64,000 bases of DNA, taken from assembly GCA_947088135.1 (NCBI GenBank), contig CAMUFJ010000007.1, positions 1 through 64,000 of the forward strand. The letters are read 5' to 3'. Shown piece by piece: positions 41,501 to 49,929 of the stretch; the stretch's first letter is position 1, and each line of letters opens with the position of its first letter. This stretch comes from an uncultured Clostridia bacterium (GTDB lineage Bacteria; Bacillota; Clostridia; Christensenellales; Borkfalkiaceae). The position numbers and the translations under genes are program-made. The notes under the pieces were generated by a model, which was not told the DNA's origin, did not search any database, and saw only the letters and a list, made by a program, of their open reading frames with translations.

Positions 41501-43223
41501 GGTAAACGGCTTCAATACGGAAAAAATCACCTATAACCATCAGGTGGTAAGCACGACGGAAAAAATCGAAATCCGTGCGATTGCGGAGGAGGATTCGGCA
41601 ACCGTAAAAATCAACGTCGGTGTCGAGATTGCAAAGGGCGCAGGCGACGCGACGGCTAGTTATACCTTTACGGCGGCGGCGGGCGAGCGCGATTCCGTTA
41701 CATTTACGATTTCGGTAGAGATCGATGGCGAGGCAAAAACGTATACCGTTGTCGTGGTGCGCGCATCACAAAGCCCTCATCTTGTTTCGCTGTATGTCGG
41801 TAACTATAAAATTACCGATGTAAAAGGAAATATCATCGGGAACGAAGATGCCACCGCACTTGCGCCTGCGCCGCAAACATTTTATGTAAATATTGACATC
41901 AATTTCGGAACGGTAATTGAAATTTCTGCAAAGGCGAGCGATGAGCTTGCAGAGATGAAAATCGGAAAAAATATTGAAATGTTCATCGGTACGTTTACGG
42001 TTCAGGAGGATTTGACCTCCCAGCTTGAAAATAGCGCCACAGCAAGCGTACGTCTAACCATCAGACCTGCGGGTTCGGTCGGTATAGAGGCGAGCTACGA
42101 CATTCACTTCACTGTGCTCACGAGCGACACCTCTGCGACGATCAATATTTTTAAAGATTCGAACGGCACTGACCCGCTCGCCGACTTTAATAACGAGTAC
42201 GTCGTGAATGCGGATCTGCCCGTTTACGGACCTTATACCGTGGATCAAGCGAGCCTGAATTTCCAAATCAACCTTGCCGACTTGGGCGGTGCGAAGGGAA
42301 CTTATCAGGTGCGCCGCCGCAATAACAAGAACGAGGACGTGCTCATGGTCGATAACGGCACGGCGGTGGACGGAGGCGTGCGCCTTGCCTACGGCACGAA
42401 CATCTTCTGCGTAAAAATCACTTCGAGCGATAAGAAAGCCGAGCGTACGGTCGTCATCGTTATGGAACGAGGCGGCGTAGGCGCGAAATCGATCGAGGTA
42501 AAGGGGAGCGAGGACTTCCGCTTTGACGCGGGCGCAACGAGCTTCATCTGCTCGGTCGGAAACGGCGTGACTTCGCTCAAAGACCAAATTTCCGTTACGC
42601 TCAACAACGACGACCTCGAATATAAAATCGTCGGTGCGGACGGCGAGCTCCCCGAGGGCGGATTTGCGCAAATCAAGGTGGAAATTTACGCCAAGAGCGC
42701 GGGGGCTTCGGCAACAGCCGACGCCGACCCGTTAAAGACGATCTACATCGACGTATTCCGTCAGGGCGCACTCGTGACGGTTGCGGAACAGACGCCCTTG
42801 TGGCAGATCATTCTTTTCTGGGCGCTCGTCGGACTTGTGGTCATCGAGCTTATCATTATCATTGCGATCCCCAAGCGCAAGAAGAACGCACAGCAGGTTG
42901 TGGTTGCGGCGGCTCCTATGGCGTACGCGCCCGTGCAGCCCGTGCAAACGGTACAGCCCGTTCAGCCTCAAGCTCCTCAGACTCCCGCAGCGCCTCCTCC
43001 CACGGCTCCCGCGCCTCCTCCCGCGCCTGCTCCCAGACCCGCCGAACCTTCCCGCTCGGCGAATGCGAAGCCCTTCGTCAGCCCCGATAACAGCGGTTAT
43101 TACGGCAACAACGGCGGATATTACGGGAACGGCGGTAACAGCGGTTACGGCGGTTACGGAAACGGCAGCTACGGCGGCGGTTACGGCGGTTACGGCAATA
43201 ACGACGATAACGATAAGTATTAA
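38550..43223 (+). CDS. Membrane-anchored cohesin-like scaffold protein
   Basis: GTG 38550 follows AAGGAG. The 1557-residue protein has a signal peptide (about residues 1-36), a cohesin-like domain (about 40-210: VVPGDTFKLTVTVTS, later CVFEFDIVVAENAPGGTSI), about nine cadherin-like beta-sandwich domains, a membrane span (about 1416-1440, LFWALVGLVVIELIIIIAI) with a following KRKK stop-transfer, and a cytoplasmic tail of about 117 residues. The tail is first Pro/Ala/Gln-rich and then Gly/Tyr/Asn-rich. No LPxTG motif is present. It would hold a dockerin protein away from the membrane on a long stalk. It is third in the cluster, with an SD but no clear promoter; a terminator follows at 43231. Confidence 0.72.
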   Translation: MKKAIKHISLAIVSVVFFLCVVVFGANIVFTNKTEKAFAVNPNTTVTLSADKTRVVPGDTFKLTVTVTSTIPNGTWSALDFMVSPLQANGEFDATMCPYLSSPSHTTNMTTYTDSSADYFGVNPNEEVPGLRISLAWKSGNEISVSTACVFEFDIVVAENAPGGTSIQFGIEKYDTNFVDYNDMEIEVTADTDEFACNTVTVTVDAPSSDATMKGLTVGSGSATSGVAVAEQMQWKNPAENLQNFRVKVDANDSNATYQVSVGSGTATAGSFPADKTTGALKSGQESGNLNLMQNNNTTGIAKVFIRIIAPDKVATKEYCLTVTSNYVRIRMLTVTPQRPGGAAAVPKNGLDGAFSGTKYSYTVFVPSDVTDSAGVQFVPQIPGGYGISEDIAVTDVANCTASSSVKNGATLLVTNVKNNATLKLTATAASGDTQTYTFTFKTVNIDTSIASFTMTGKNDGATYNSDSTKASADYYFSLPSPTGFQGTFHIQAAQTTSKVTVNGAAYNASTQYGAGTYTVRVTAEAGNTEDYSVTVENKFDAAKFESISLSIGGGSYEDILASGADGKWEGLETSSAVYTREVPVSANTEFKIKGTVSAGASVTVGGGLSEPTAGQEQVLTGSLKHGKNEFRVSLSTDEGTKVYTFVINVLEKKNTITGITLTYNGKAIDGFAFNQNTKEYNIIVPYSTANAQLAVTTDGTYTRVFADNGDQFKSDSAKREHTSNFLFTLPNPDATVNTVKFHAVSDMNLSGLSEAGDWYTITVTRSAANKDVSLNKLTITIGTKEYEISLKDGQFTYPLELTDETLDSASVSITAIPNASTSTVSGDTSSDLKFESSKGINSFNVTVTSEDGVTKQTYTIAVSRNEITLNKDISIKNVTILGNDTVQYYNGAPSIGNVVEISVPFGVTRVNITAMPGYSGASIKGDGAVELADTAGVAKEIKVYAVAEDGVTNQDGASAYIFKITRQEQRKSGLTNLTIDGVQVNGFNTEKITYNHQVVSTTEKIEIRAIAEEDSATVKINVGVEIAKGAGDATASYTFTAAAGERDSVTFTISVEIDGEAKTYTVVVVRASQSPHLVSLYVGNYKITDVKGNIIGNEDATALAPAPQTFYVNIDINFGTVIEISAKASDELAEMKIGKNIEMFIGTFTVQEDLTSQLENSATASVRLTIRPAGSVGIEASYDIHFTVLTSDTSATINIFKDSNGTDPLADFNNEYVVNADLPVYGPYTVDQASLNFQINLADLGGAKGTYQVRRRNNKNEDVLMVDNGTAVDGGVRLAYGTNIFCVKITSSDKKAERTVVIVMERGGVGAKSIEVKGSEDFRFDAGATSFICSVGNGVTSLKDQISVTLNNDDLEYKIVGADGELPEGGFAQIKVEIYAKSAGASATADADPLKTIYIDVFRQGALVTVAEQTPLWQIILFWALVGLVVIELIIIIAIPKRKKNAQQVVVAAAPMAYAPVQPVQTVQPVQPQAPQTPAAPPPTAPAPPPAPAPRPAEPSRSANAKPFVSPDNSGYYGNNGGYYGNGGNSGYGGYGNGSYGGGYGGYGNNDDNDKY

Positions 43224-43230
43224 AATCTTT

Positions 43231-43257
43231 CCCCCGCACAAAAGTGCGGGGGTTTTG
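43231..43257 (+). terminator. Terminator ending the surface-protein cluster
   Basis: CCCCCGCAC and GTGCGGGGG (43231-43239, 43244-43252), loop AAAA, followed by TTTTG. It lies 8 nt after the scaffold stop codon. Confidence 0.9.
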
Positions 43258-43461
43258 CTTTGCCGTGTTGTTTTATTTTGTTTTTTCGGTCTTATCTTTT
43301 CTGCATTATTCTCAATACGTAAACGCGCGTGAGAATTTATAAGATGACGGTTGACGCGCGACAGCGGAAAGGACGGGAAATGAGGTGAGCCATGCGAGGG
43401 AAAAATATTGCGCAATTCTTTAATAAAAAATAAAATACTGCAAAAATTTTTAAAACAGCTA

Positions 43462-43490
43462 TTGCATTTTGAAGACGAATGTGCTATAAT
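43462..43490 (+). promoter_or_regulatory. Promoter of the GH51 gene pair
   Basis: TTGCAT (43462-43467), 17 bp, TATAAT (43485-43490). The rest of the 330-bp gap (43224-43553) holds the terminator above and AT-rich sequence without a recognisable operator. Confidence 0.7.
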
Positions 43491-43553
43491 CATTACAAGT
43501 TTCGTGAGAAATTATCACGAATTCGGAAAAAATCATATTCTCGGGGGGATGTT

Positions 43554-45926
43554 ATGAAAAAAAGGATTTGGGCAACTTGTCTTGCGAGCCTGTTATGCGT
43601 ATCGGCGGGGCTCGGGCTTGCCGCGTGCGGGAACGGGAATCAGAATACGGATAACCCGCCCGTAGTCGAAGAAAAACCCGACGAAAACGCGCCTGCGCAT
43701 GCAAGCGCGGACGCGACGCTCACGCTGACGGGCTCGATCGACAAGACGACGGCGCGCAAGCAGATTTCCGCTGATTTATTCGGATTGTTCCTCGAAGATA
43801 TCAATTACGCTTCGCAGGCGCTCGACGATAACATGATCGCGAACGGCTCTTTCGAGAATAGCGAAAAAGAGGGCAAGAGCGTGCGCTGGCGCGTTTCGAA
43901 CGGCACGTCGCTCACGGTATCCGTAGAGGACGGAGTGCTGAAAAGCAAGCCCGAATTCGGGGACACCAATCCCGACTATGCGGAGCTCACTCTGCCCGCG
44001 AACGGCTACGTGGATAACTTGGGTTTTGCCGCCGCGCCCGTCGCGGTAAAGGCGGGCGTCGAATACGTGTTTTCCGCTTTTTTGAAAACGGGGAGCTACG
44101 CGGGCACGCTTAAAGCGGAAGTGACGGACGGCACGAAAACGTATGCAGAAACAGAGCTCTCGCTGTCGGCTTCCAACGAGTGGGTGAAATATCAGTCCAC
44201 CTTCAAGGCGACGGAAACGGCTTCCCAAAATCTTTTCGTGCGCCTCACGTTCGGGAGCGCGGGCAAGGTGCTTTTGGACTGCGCGAAGCTGGAAACCGCC
44301 GATTCGACGATCGGGATTAAAAACTATTTATATAACGCGATCAAGGATCTGTCGCCCGCATTCTTCCGCTTCCCCGGCGGGTGCATTATCGAGGGCGTGG
44401 ACGATCGGAGCGCGTACGATTGGAAAAACTCCATCGGGGCGGTGAAGGGGGCTACCTCCGATACCGTTCCCGCGTTTACCTATACGCTCAACGACGACGG
44501 CGCGGTTTCCGAAGTGACGACCTACGGCGAACAGGCGACCCGCACTTACAATACCGACATTTGGTATCGCAACGGGCTTTCGGGCGGATCGTACTATCAA
44601 ATGGAATACGGCATCGGCTTTTACGAGTATTTTTTGTTGTGCGAATCGCTCGGCGCAAAGGCGATCCCCATTGTGAGCTGCGGTATGAGCTGTCAGACGC
44701 AATCGAACGGTACGGCGCTCAAAGGGCGGCACGGCAAAGGCGTTGCCGACTTCATTCAAGACGCGAAGGATTTGATCGCCTTTGCCAAAGGGAGCGTGAA
44801 CTCTTCCGATGCGAACGAAAAATATTGGGCGCAGGTGCGCACGAATATGGGACATCCCGAGCCCTTCGATATGGATTATATCGGCATCGGGAACGAGCAG
44901 TGGGGCGATTATTTTGCCCGCTATTACGAAAAGTTTTTGGACGATTTCATGTTGGAGGAAAATCCTCTGTACCGCAGCGTTACGCCTATCGTCGGGAACT
45001 GCACCATGTTCGATCACTGCGAACTGCCCGTCTCGAACAGAAAGGGGGTCGCGCAGACTGCGGCGGAAAGCTATTTGCGAAAGAGCAATAGCATGGTCAC
45101 TTCCGTTTCCGAGTACGGCGTACACGATCAGCACTACTACATGAACTACACCGACTTTTTGGCGAACGCCTATCTCTACGACGATTACAAGCGTCCCGAT
45201 ACCGATCCCGACACTTATTACGACGTGTTCGTGGGCGAATATTCCGCGAACTCTACGGCGGTGCGCTCGCCCTCCGCGAACGACAGATATTTGTTCCAAT
45301 ATAAGGAAAACAGCTGGATCACCGCGCTCTCCGAAGCGGCGATGATGACGGGCTTCGAGCGCAACGGCGACATTGTAAAGCTCGCCGCCTATGCGCCCAT
45401 GTTCGGCAATCTTATCGACCCCGGCGACGCGAAGGCAAAAATGCACTGGTCGGTGAACATGATGTTCTTCAACAATACCGACGTCATACTCACGCCCAAC
45501 TACTACGTGCAGCAGCTCTTCATGCAGAATGCGGGCGATCATAAAGTGGACGCGCGCATGACTTTTGCTTCGGGCGAGCCCTATAAGACGACCTACAAGG
45601 CGACGGGCGGAGCCGACCGCGAGCTTGACGACGTTTATTTCGTCGTCAGTGCGGACGAGGAAACGAAGGACGTGATCGTGAAGGTCGTCAATGCGGGCGC
45701 AAACGAAATTAAGCTGAATATCGACGTTCAGATGACGGGCGTCACGCTCGGGGGAACGGCAAAGCGCACCGTTTTGCAAGGCTTTACCAAAGATGACGTG
45801 AACACGTTGCAAGAGAGCGCGGTTTTGCCCTATTCCAACATTTTGGGCGGATTCACGGACGGAAACAAGATCGGCGTTACGCTCGGAAGCTATTCCGTTA
45901 CCGCACTTCGCATTCGCACGAAATAA
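43554..45926 (+). CDS. GH51 alpha-L-arabinofuranosidase lipoprotein 1
   Basis: ATG 43554 follows a GGGGGG SD; the longer ORF start has none. The 790-residue protein has a lipoprotein signal (lipobox LAAC, about residue 23), a GH51 N-terminal segment (FGLFLEDINYASQALDDNMI), a CBM4/9-like domain in the region 100-250, and the GH51 barrel and C-terminal beta domain. The acid/base is Glu448 (GIGNEQWG) and the nucleophile Glu562 (VGEYSAN). GH51 enzymes release arabinose from arabinan or arabinoxylan. It is anchored outside the membrane and forms an operon with its paralogue 18 nt downstream. Substrate specificity is not readable. Confidence 0.88.
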   Translation: MKKRIWATCLASLLCVSAGLGLAACGNGNQNTDNPPVVEEKPDENAPAHASADATLTLTGSIDKTTARKQISADLFGLFLEDINYASQALDDNMIANGSFENSEKEGKSVRWRVSNGTSLTVSVEDGVLKSKPEFGDTNPDYAELTLPANGYVDNLGFAAAPVAVKAGVEYVFSAFLKTGSYAGTLKAEVTDGTKTYAETELSLSASNEWVKYQSTFKATETASQNLFVRLTFGSAGKVLLDCAKLETADSTIGIKNYLYNAIKDLSPAFFRFPGGCIIEGVDDRSAYDWKNSIGAVKGATSDTVPAFTYTLNDDGAVSEVTTYGEQATRTYNTDIWYRNGLSGGSYYQMEYGIGFYEYFLLCESLGAKAIPIVSCGMSCQTQSNGTALKGRHGKGVADFIQDAKDLIAFAKGSVNSSDANEKYWAQVRTNMGHPEPFDMDYIGIGNEQWGDYFARYYEKFLDDFMLEENPLYRSVTPIVGNCTMFDHCELPVSNRKGVAQTAAESYLRKSNSMVTSVSEYGVHDQHYYMNYTDFLANAYLYDDYKRPDTDPDTYYDVFVGEYSANSTAVRSPSANDRYLFQYKENSWITALSEAAMMTGFERNGDIVKLAAYAPMFGNLIDPGDAKAKMHWSVNMMFFNNTDVILTPNYYVQQLFMQNAGDHKVDARMTFASGEPYKTTYKATGGADRELDDVYFVVSADEETKDVIVKVVNAGANEIKLNIDVQMTGVTLGGTAKRTVLQGFTKDDVNTLQESAVLPYSNILGGFTDGNKIGVTLGSYSVTALRIRTK

Positions 45927-45944
45927 ATCGGGGAGAAATGAAAC

Positions 45945-48260
45945 ATGAAAAAAATTTATTCCGTTTTGCTTGCGGGCGCGATTTCCGCAGGCGCAATTTG
46001 CGGCACGGTCGCGTGCGGGGAAAACGAACAGCCTAACGGGCCCGAGGAGCCCGTCGTGTTCGACGAGCGCGCGCCCGCTTATTCCGATCCCTCCGTCACG
46101 CTTTCCGTGAGCGGAGCGGTAGACCGCATGAACGAGGAACGTAAAATTTCAAAGAGTCTGTTCGGCGCGTTTTTGGAGGACATCAACTATGCCTCGTACG
46201 CGATGGACGACAACATGGTTTGCAACGGTTCTTTCGAAAACAGGCGCGGCGACAAGAAATACGCTTGGACGGCGAGCGGCGCAACCTTTTCGGTAGAGGA
46301 TACCGAGGGGGTTCTTGGCAGTCTTTACGAAAAGTACAACGGAGAGAGGGTGAACCCCAATTATGCGAAGCTCGTGCTTCCCGCTTCGGGCGGAACGCTG
46401 AAAAACGCGGGCTTCCCCGCCGTGCCGTTTGCGGTGAAAGAGGGCGTCGATTATGCGTTTTCCGCCTTTGTCAAGACGGGAAGTTATCACGGCAACATGA
46501 CCGTGCGCGTCAAGAGCGATAGCAAGGTGTATTTCGAAAAGACGGTCGCGCTTACGGCAAGCAACGAATGGGTGAAATATTCCGCGTCCGCCCCCGCCGA
46601 AGAAACGGGCAGCGAGGGGCTGTATTTCGAGCTTGCGTTCGATTCTGCGGGCACGGTGCTTCTCGACGGTGTGGCATTCGAAACGACGGATTCCACCGTG
46701 GGCATCAAAAACTACGTCTACGAGGCGATCAAAGATCTGTCGCCCAAGTTTATCCGCTTCCCGGGCGGGTGCGTCATCGAGGGGACGAGCGACAGCGAAG
46801 CGTACGATTGGAAGAATTCGATCGGTGCGGTGGCGAAAACGGGGGGCGACGTCGTGCCCGCATTCACGTATAAAGAGAGCGTAAACGGGGAAATATCGGA
46901 GGTAACGACCTACGGCGAGCCCGTTACGCGGGCGGCGAACACCGATATTTGGCGGAACGGTTATTATGAAATGGAATATGCCGTGGGTTTTTACGAGTAT
47001 TTCCTGCTCTGCGAGAGCGTGGGGGCGAGCGCCGTTCCCGTGCTCAACTGCGGGTTGAGCTGTCAGGGCGGGCTTGCGCAGGGCGACCGCAGACCAAAGC
47101 CGCTTTCGGGGAGATTCGGAAACGGCGTTGCCGACTTCATTCAGGACGCGAAGGATCTGATCGAGTTTGCCAAGGGCGGAACGGACACCAAGTGGGGCAA
47201 GATCCGCGCCGATTTGGGGCATCCCGATCCGTTCGAAATGGACTATCTCGGCATCGGCAACGAGCAGTCGGGCATCTATTACACACAGTACTACGAAAAA
47301 TTCTTGGAGGCGTTTGCGGAAGATCCCGACCCTCTTCTTAAAACGGTCAAGCTCATCGTGGGGAACGGGCCGCTGTTTTCGCAATGCCAGCACGGCGACA
47401 AACCGAACTCTATGGGGCTTGCGCAGAGGGCGGCGAACGTGTTCTACAATAAATCCGCCGTGATCGGCAAGATTGCCGACTACGGGGTGCACGACCAGCA
47501 CTACTACATGAACTATACCGATTTCTTTACAAACACCACCATGTACGACGGCTACGCCCGCCCTGCGGACAGCCCGAGCGAGTACTACGAGGTGTTCGTA
47601 GGGGAATATTCCGCGAACGAGGCGAAAAACAATTCGGGGAACGATTTCGGGTTCGACGGCAACGCTTGGCGCAACAGTTGGGTCACGGCGCTTTCCGAAG
47701 CGGCGATGATGACGGCTTACGAGCGAAACGGCGATATCATCAAACTTGCCGCTTACGCGCCCATGTTCGCGCCTTTGAAAGAGAGCGATCGGCAGTGGGC
47801 GGTGGATATGATGTATTTCACCAATACCGAGCTTCTCCGTACGACGAATTACTACGTTCAGCAGTTCTTTATGCAGAATCAGGGGGATTATAAGCTCAAT
47901 TCTTCGATTAAGTTTACAGACGGCTTTTTAACGACTTGCTCGTTGAAGGGGGCGCGCGCGGAGCAGGAAATCGACAAGCTTTACTACGTGACCTCGCGCA
48001 CCGAGGGAGGCGACGTTCTCGTGAAGATCGTCAACGCAAGCGGAGAGGATATCCGCATGAACGTTGCGCTTTCCGACGCTGTTTTGCGCGGAAGCGCGAA
48101 GGTCACGGTGCTTTCGGGCGAGAGCTACAAGACGGTGAACACGCTTGAAAATACCGAGGTCGCGCCGAAAGAATATACGATCGGAGATTTTACGGAAAAC
48201 ACTTTGGGCTATACCGCTCCCGCTTACAGTGTGACCTGTATCCGGTTGTATACAAAATAA
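45945..48260 (+). CDS. GH51 alpha-L-arabinofuranosidase lipoprotein 2
   Basis: The 771-residue paralogue of the preceding gene has the same layout: lipoprotein signal (lipobox TVAC, about residue 24), FGAFLEDINYASYAMDDNMV, a CBM4/9-like insertion, catalytic Glu440 (GIGNEQSG) and Glu554 (VGEYSAN), and the GH51 C-terminal domain with ALSEAAMMTAYERNGDIIK. SD GGGGAG precedes the start. The pair arose by tandem duplication and has diverged, so they may differ in linkage preference. A terminator follows at 48295. Confidence 0.88.
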   Translation: MKKIYSVLLAGAISAGAICGTVACGENEQPNGPEEPVVFDERAPAYSDPSVTLSVSGAVDRMNEERKISKSLFGAFLEDINYASYAMDDNMVCNGSFENRRGDKKYAWTASGATFSVEDTEGVLGSLYEKYNGERVNPNYAKLVLPASGGTLKNAGFPAVPFAVKEGVDYAFSAFVKTGSYHGNMTVRVKSDSKVYFEKTVALTASNEWVKYSASAPAEETGSEGLYFELAFDSAGTVLLDGVAFETTDSTVGIKNYVYEAIKDLSPKFIRFPGGCVIEGTSDSEAYDWKNSIGAVAKTGGDVVPAFTYKESVNGEISEVTTYGEPVTRAANTDIWRNGYYEMEYAVGFYEYFLLCESVGASAVPVLNCGLSCQGGLAQGDRRPKPLSGRFGNGVADFIQDAKDLIEFAKGGTDTKWGKIRADLGHPDPFEMDYLGIGNEQSGIYYTQYYEKFLEAFAEDPDPLLKTVKLIVGNGPLFSQCQHGDKPNSMGLAQRAANVFYNKSAVIGKIADYGVHDQHYYMNYTDFFTNTTMYDGYARPADSPSEYYEVFVGEYSANEAKNNSGNDFGFDGNAWRNSWVTALSEAAMMTAYERNGDIIKLAAYAPMFAPLKESDRQWAVDMMYFTNTELLRTTNYYVQQFFMQNQGDYKLNSSIKFTDGFLTTCSLKGARAEQEIDKLYYVTSRTEGGDVLVKIVNASGEDIRMNVALSDAVLRGSAKVTVLSGESYKTVNTLENTEVAPKEYTIGDFTENTLGYTAPAYSVTCIRLYTK

Positions 48261-48294
48261 GCTATCACCATTTCGGGGGGAATGTTGATTGAAG

Positions 48295-48331
48295 AGGACG
48301 GGTCTTTTACACCGTCCTTTTTCTATTTTTC
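48295..48331 (+). terminator. Terminator after the GH51 pair
   Basis: AGGACGG (48295-48301) pairs with CCGTCCT (48312-48318), followed by TTTTCTATTTTT. Confidence 0.8.
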
Positions 48332-48607
48332 GCAAACTTTTCGTTCCGAAAAGATTTGCGAGCTTGTAACCAAGACGTTATCTCCAAATCACAGGAGCGT
48401 TGAGCTGTTCTATCAAAAGTCATTCAGCCGCAGGTATGCGGCAAATGGGGTCCGCTTAGGCAAAGGCGCGGTTTTGCCACGCGCGCGTTATTGTAATTCT
48501 TACCTTCCCCTTGGCGGAACAAAGCTGCGCTTTCAAAGTCGGCGCGCCCAAACGGTTGACGGGGACGGCGAGAACGGTTATAATGAAAAGGAACAAAAGG
48601 AGCGCAT
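48332..48607 (+). promoter_or_regulatory. Upstream region and promoter of the malic enzyme gene
   Basis: TTGACG (48556-48561), 17 bp, TATAAT (48579-48584). Upstream is a hairpin-prone stretch (TCGCAAA near 48330 with TTTGCGA near 48360), otherwise no gene. Confidence 0.7.
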
Positions 48608-49780
48608 ATGAATTACAGAGAGGAATCGTTAAAGAAGCACGGCGAATGGAAGGGAAAAATCGAGGTGGTTTCCCGCGTGGAAGTGGATTCCCGCGAAAAA
48701 CTCTCCCTTGCCTATACCCCCGGCGTTGCCGAGCCCTGCCTTGCTATCCAAAAGGACAAAGATAAGAGTTTCGAGCTCACCCGCCGCTGGAACACCGTTC
48801 CGGTGATTACGGACGGCACGGCGGTTCTGGGGCTGGGCGACGTCGGCCCGGAGGCGGGTATGCCCGTCATGGAAGGCAAGTGCGCGCTCTTCAAAGCGTT
48901 CGGCGGGGTAGACGCCTTTCCGCTCTGTATCCGTTCTAAGGATGCGGAGGAAATTATCCGTACGATCAAGCTGTTGGAGGGCTCGTTCGGCGGAATCAAC
49001 CTCGAAGACATTTCCGCGCCCCGCTGTTTTGAAATCGAGCGCAGGCTGAAAGCGGAGCTTGAAATTCCCGTTTTCCACGACGATCAGCACGGTACGGCGA
49101 TCGTCATGGCGGCGGCGCTCTTCAATGCGCTTAAACTCGTCGGGAAAAGGGCGGAGGAGTTGAAAATCGTTATAAACGGCGCGGGGGCGGCGGGGATCTC
49201 CATTGCCCGTTTTCTCCTGCGTCTGGGTTGCCGCGACATGATTTTGTGCGACAAGCAGGGAATCCTCTGCGAGGGGGATAAGAGCCTGAATGCGGAGCAG
49301 GCGGAAATTGCAAAGCTTACCAACCGCACTTTTATAAAGGGAACTCTTTCCGAAGCAATGAAGGGCGCGGACGTATTCGTGGGCGTATCGGTCGCAAACT
49401 GCGTGAGCAAGGATATGGTGCGCTCCATGGCGGAAAAACCCATTGTGTTTACCTGCGCAAATCCCGTGCCCGAAATTTCCCGCGAGGACGCGTTGGAGGC
49501 GGGCGCGGCGGTCGTGGGGACGGGTTCTTCCGAAAAGCCCAACCAAATCAACAACGTACTCGTTTTTCCCGGGCTCTTCCGCGGAGCCTTGGACGTGCGC
49601 GCGAGCGATATCAACTTCGAGATGATGCGCGCGGCAAGCGAGGCGATCGCCTCCTGCGTGAGCGCCAGCGAGCTTTCGCCCGACTATATTCTGCCGTATG
49701 CATATGAGCTCCGCGCGCATCAAGCGGTGGCAAGGGCGGTCGCGGAAGCGGCAAGAAGAACGGGCGTCGCAAAAAAATAA
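48608..49780 (+). CDS. NAD(P)-dependent malic enzyme
   Basis: The 390-residue enzyme oxidatively decarboxylates malate to pyruvate in the cytoplasm. Family signs are the start segment SLAYTPGVAEPCLAIQKD, the metal-site region FGGINLEDISAPRCFEIE, PVFHDDQHGTAIVMAAAL and the Rossmann motif INGAGAAGISIARFLL. The length fits the short bacterial class. Which cofactor is used cannot be decided from the sequence. AAAGGAG precedes the ATG, and the gene has its own promoter. Confidence 0.93.
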   Translation: MNYREESLKKHGEWKGKIEVVSRVEVDSREKLSLAYTPGVAEPCLAIQKDKDKSFELTRRWNTVPVITDGTAVLGLGDVGPEAGMPVMEGKCALFKAFGGVDAFPLCIRSKDAEEIIRTIKLLEGSFGGINLEDISAPRCFEIERRLKAELEIPVFHDDQHGTAIVMAAALFNALKLVGKRAEELKIVINGAGAAGISIARFLLRLGCRDMILCDKQGILCEGDKSLNAEQAEIAKLTNRTFIKGTLSEAMKGADVFVGVSVANCVSKDMVRSMAEKPIVFTCANPVPEISREDALEAGAAVVGTGSSEKPNQINNVLVFPGLFRGALDVRASDINFEMMRAASEAIASCVSASELSPDYILPYAYELRAHQAVARAVAEAARRTGVAKK

Positions 49781-49812
49781 AAAATATAATCGGTTAAATC
49801 CGCGTCAAACAT

Positions 49813-49841
49813 TTGACTAAATTCGTGAAAGCAGTTACAAT
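49813..49841 (+). promoter_or_regulatory. prs promoter
   Basis: TTGACT (49813-49818), 17 bp, TACAAT (49836-49841). Confidence 0.7.
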
Positions 49842-49929
49842 GAAATAAGTAAGCTCAGCCGAAGAGTTACGAAACTGAATTTTGCGGTTTTGCTTGCAAA
49901 TGCGAAAGAAATTCGAGGAAAATCGGGTT

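Noticed and set aside
44328..45812. 494-codon minus-strand ORF opposite the first GH51 gene
   Set aside because: It is antisense to a gene with catalytic motifs and a signal peptide; typical GC-frame shadow.
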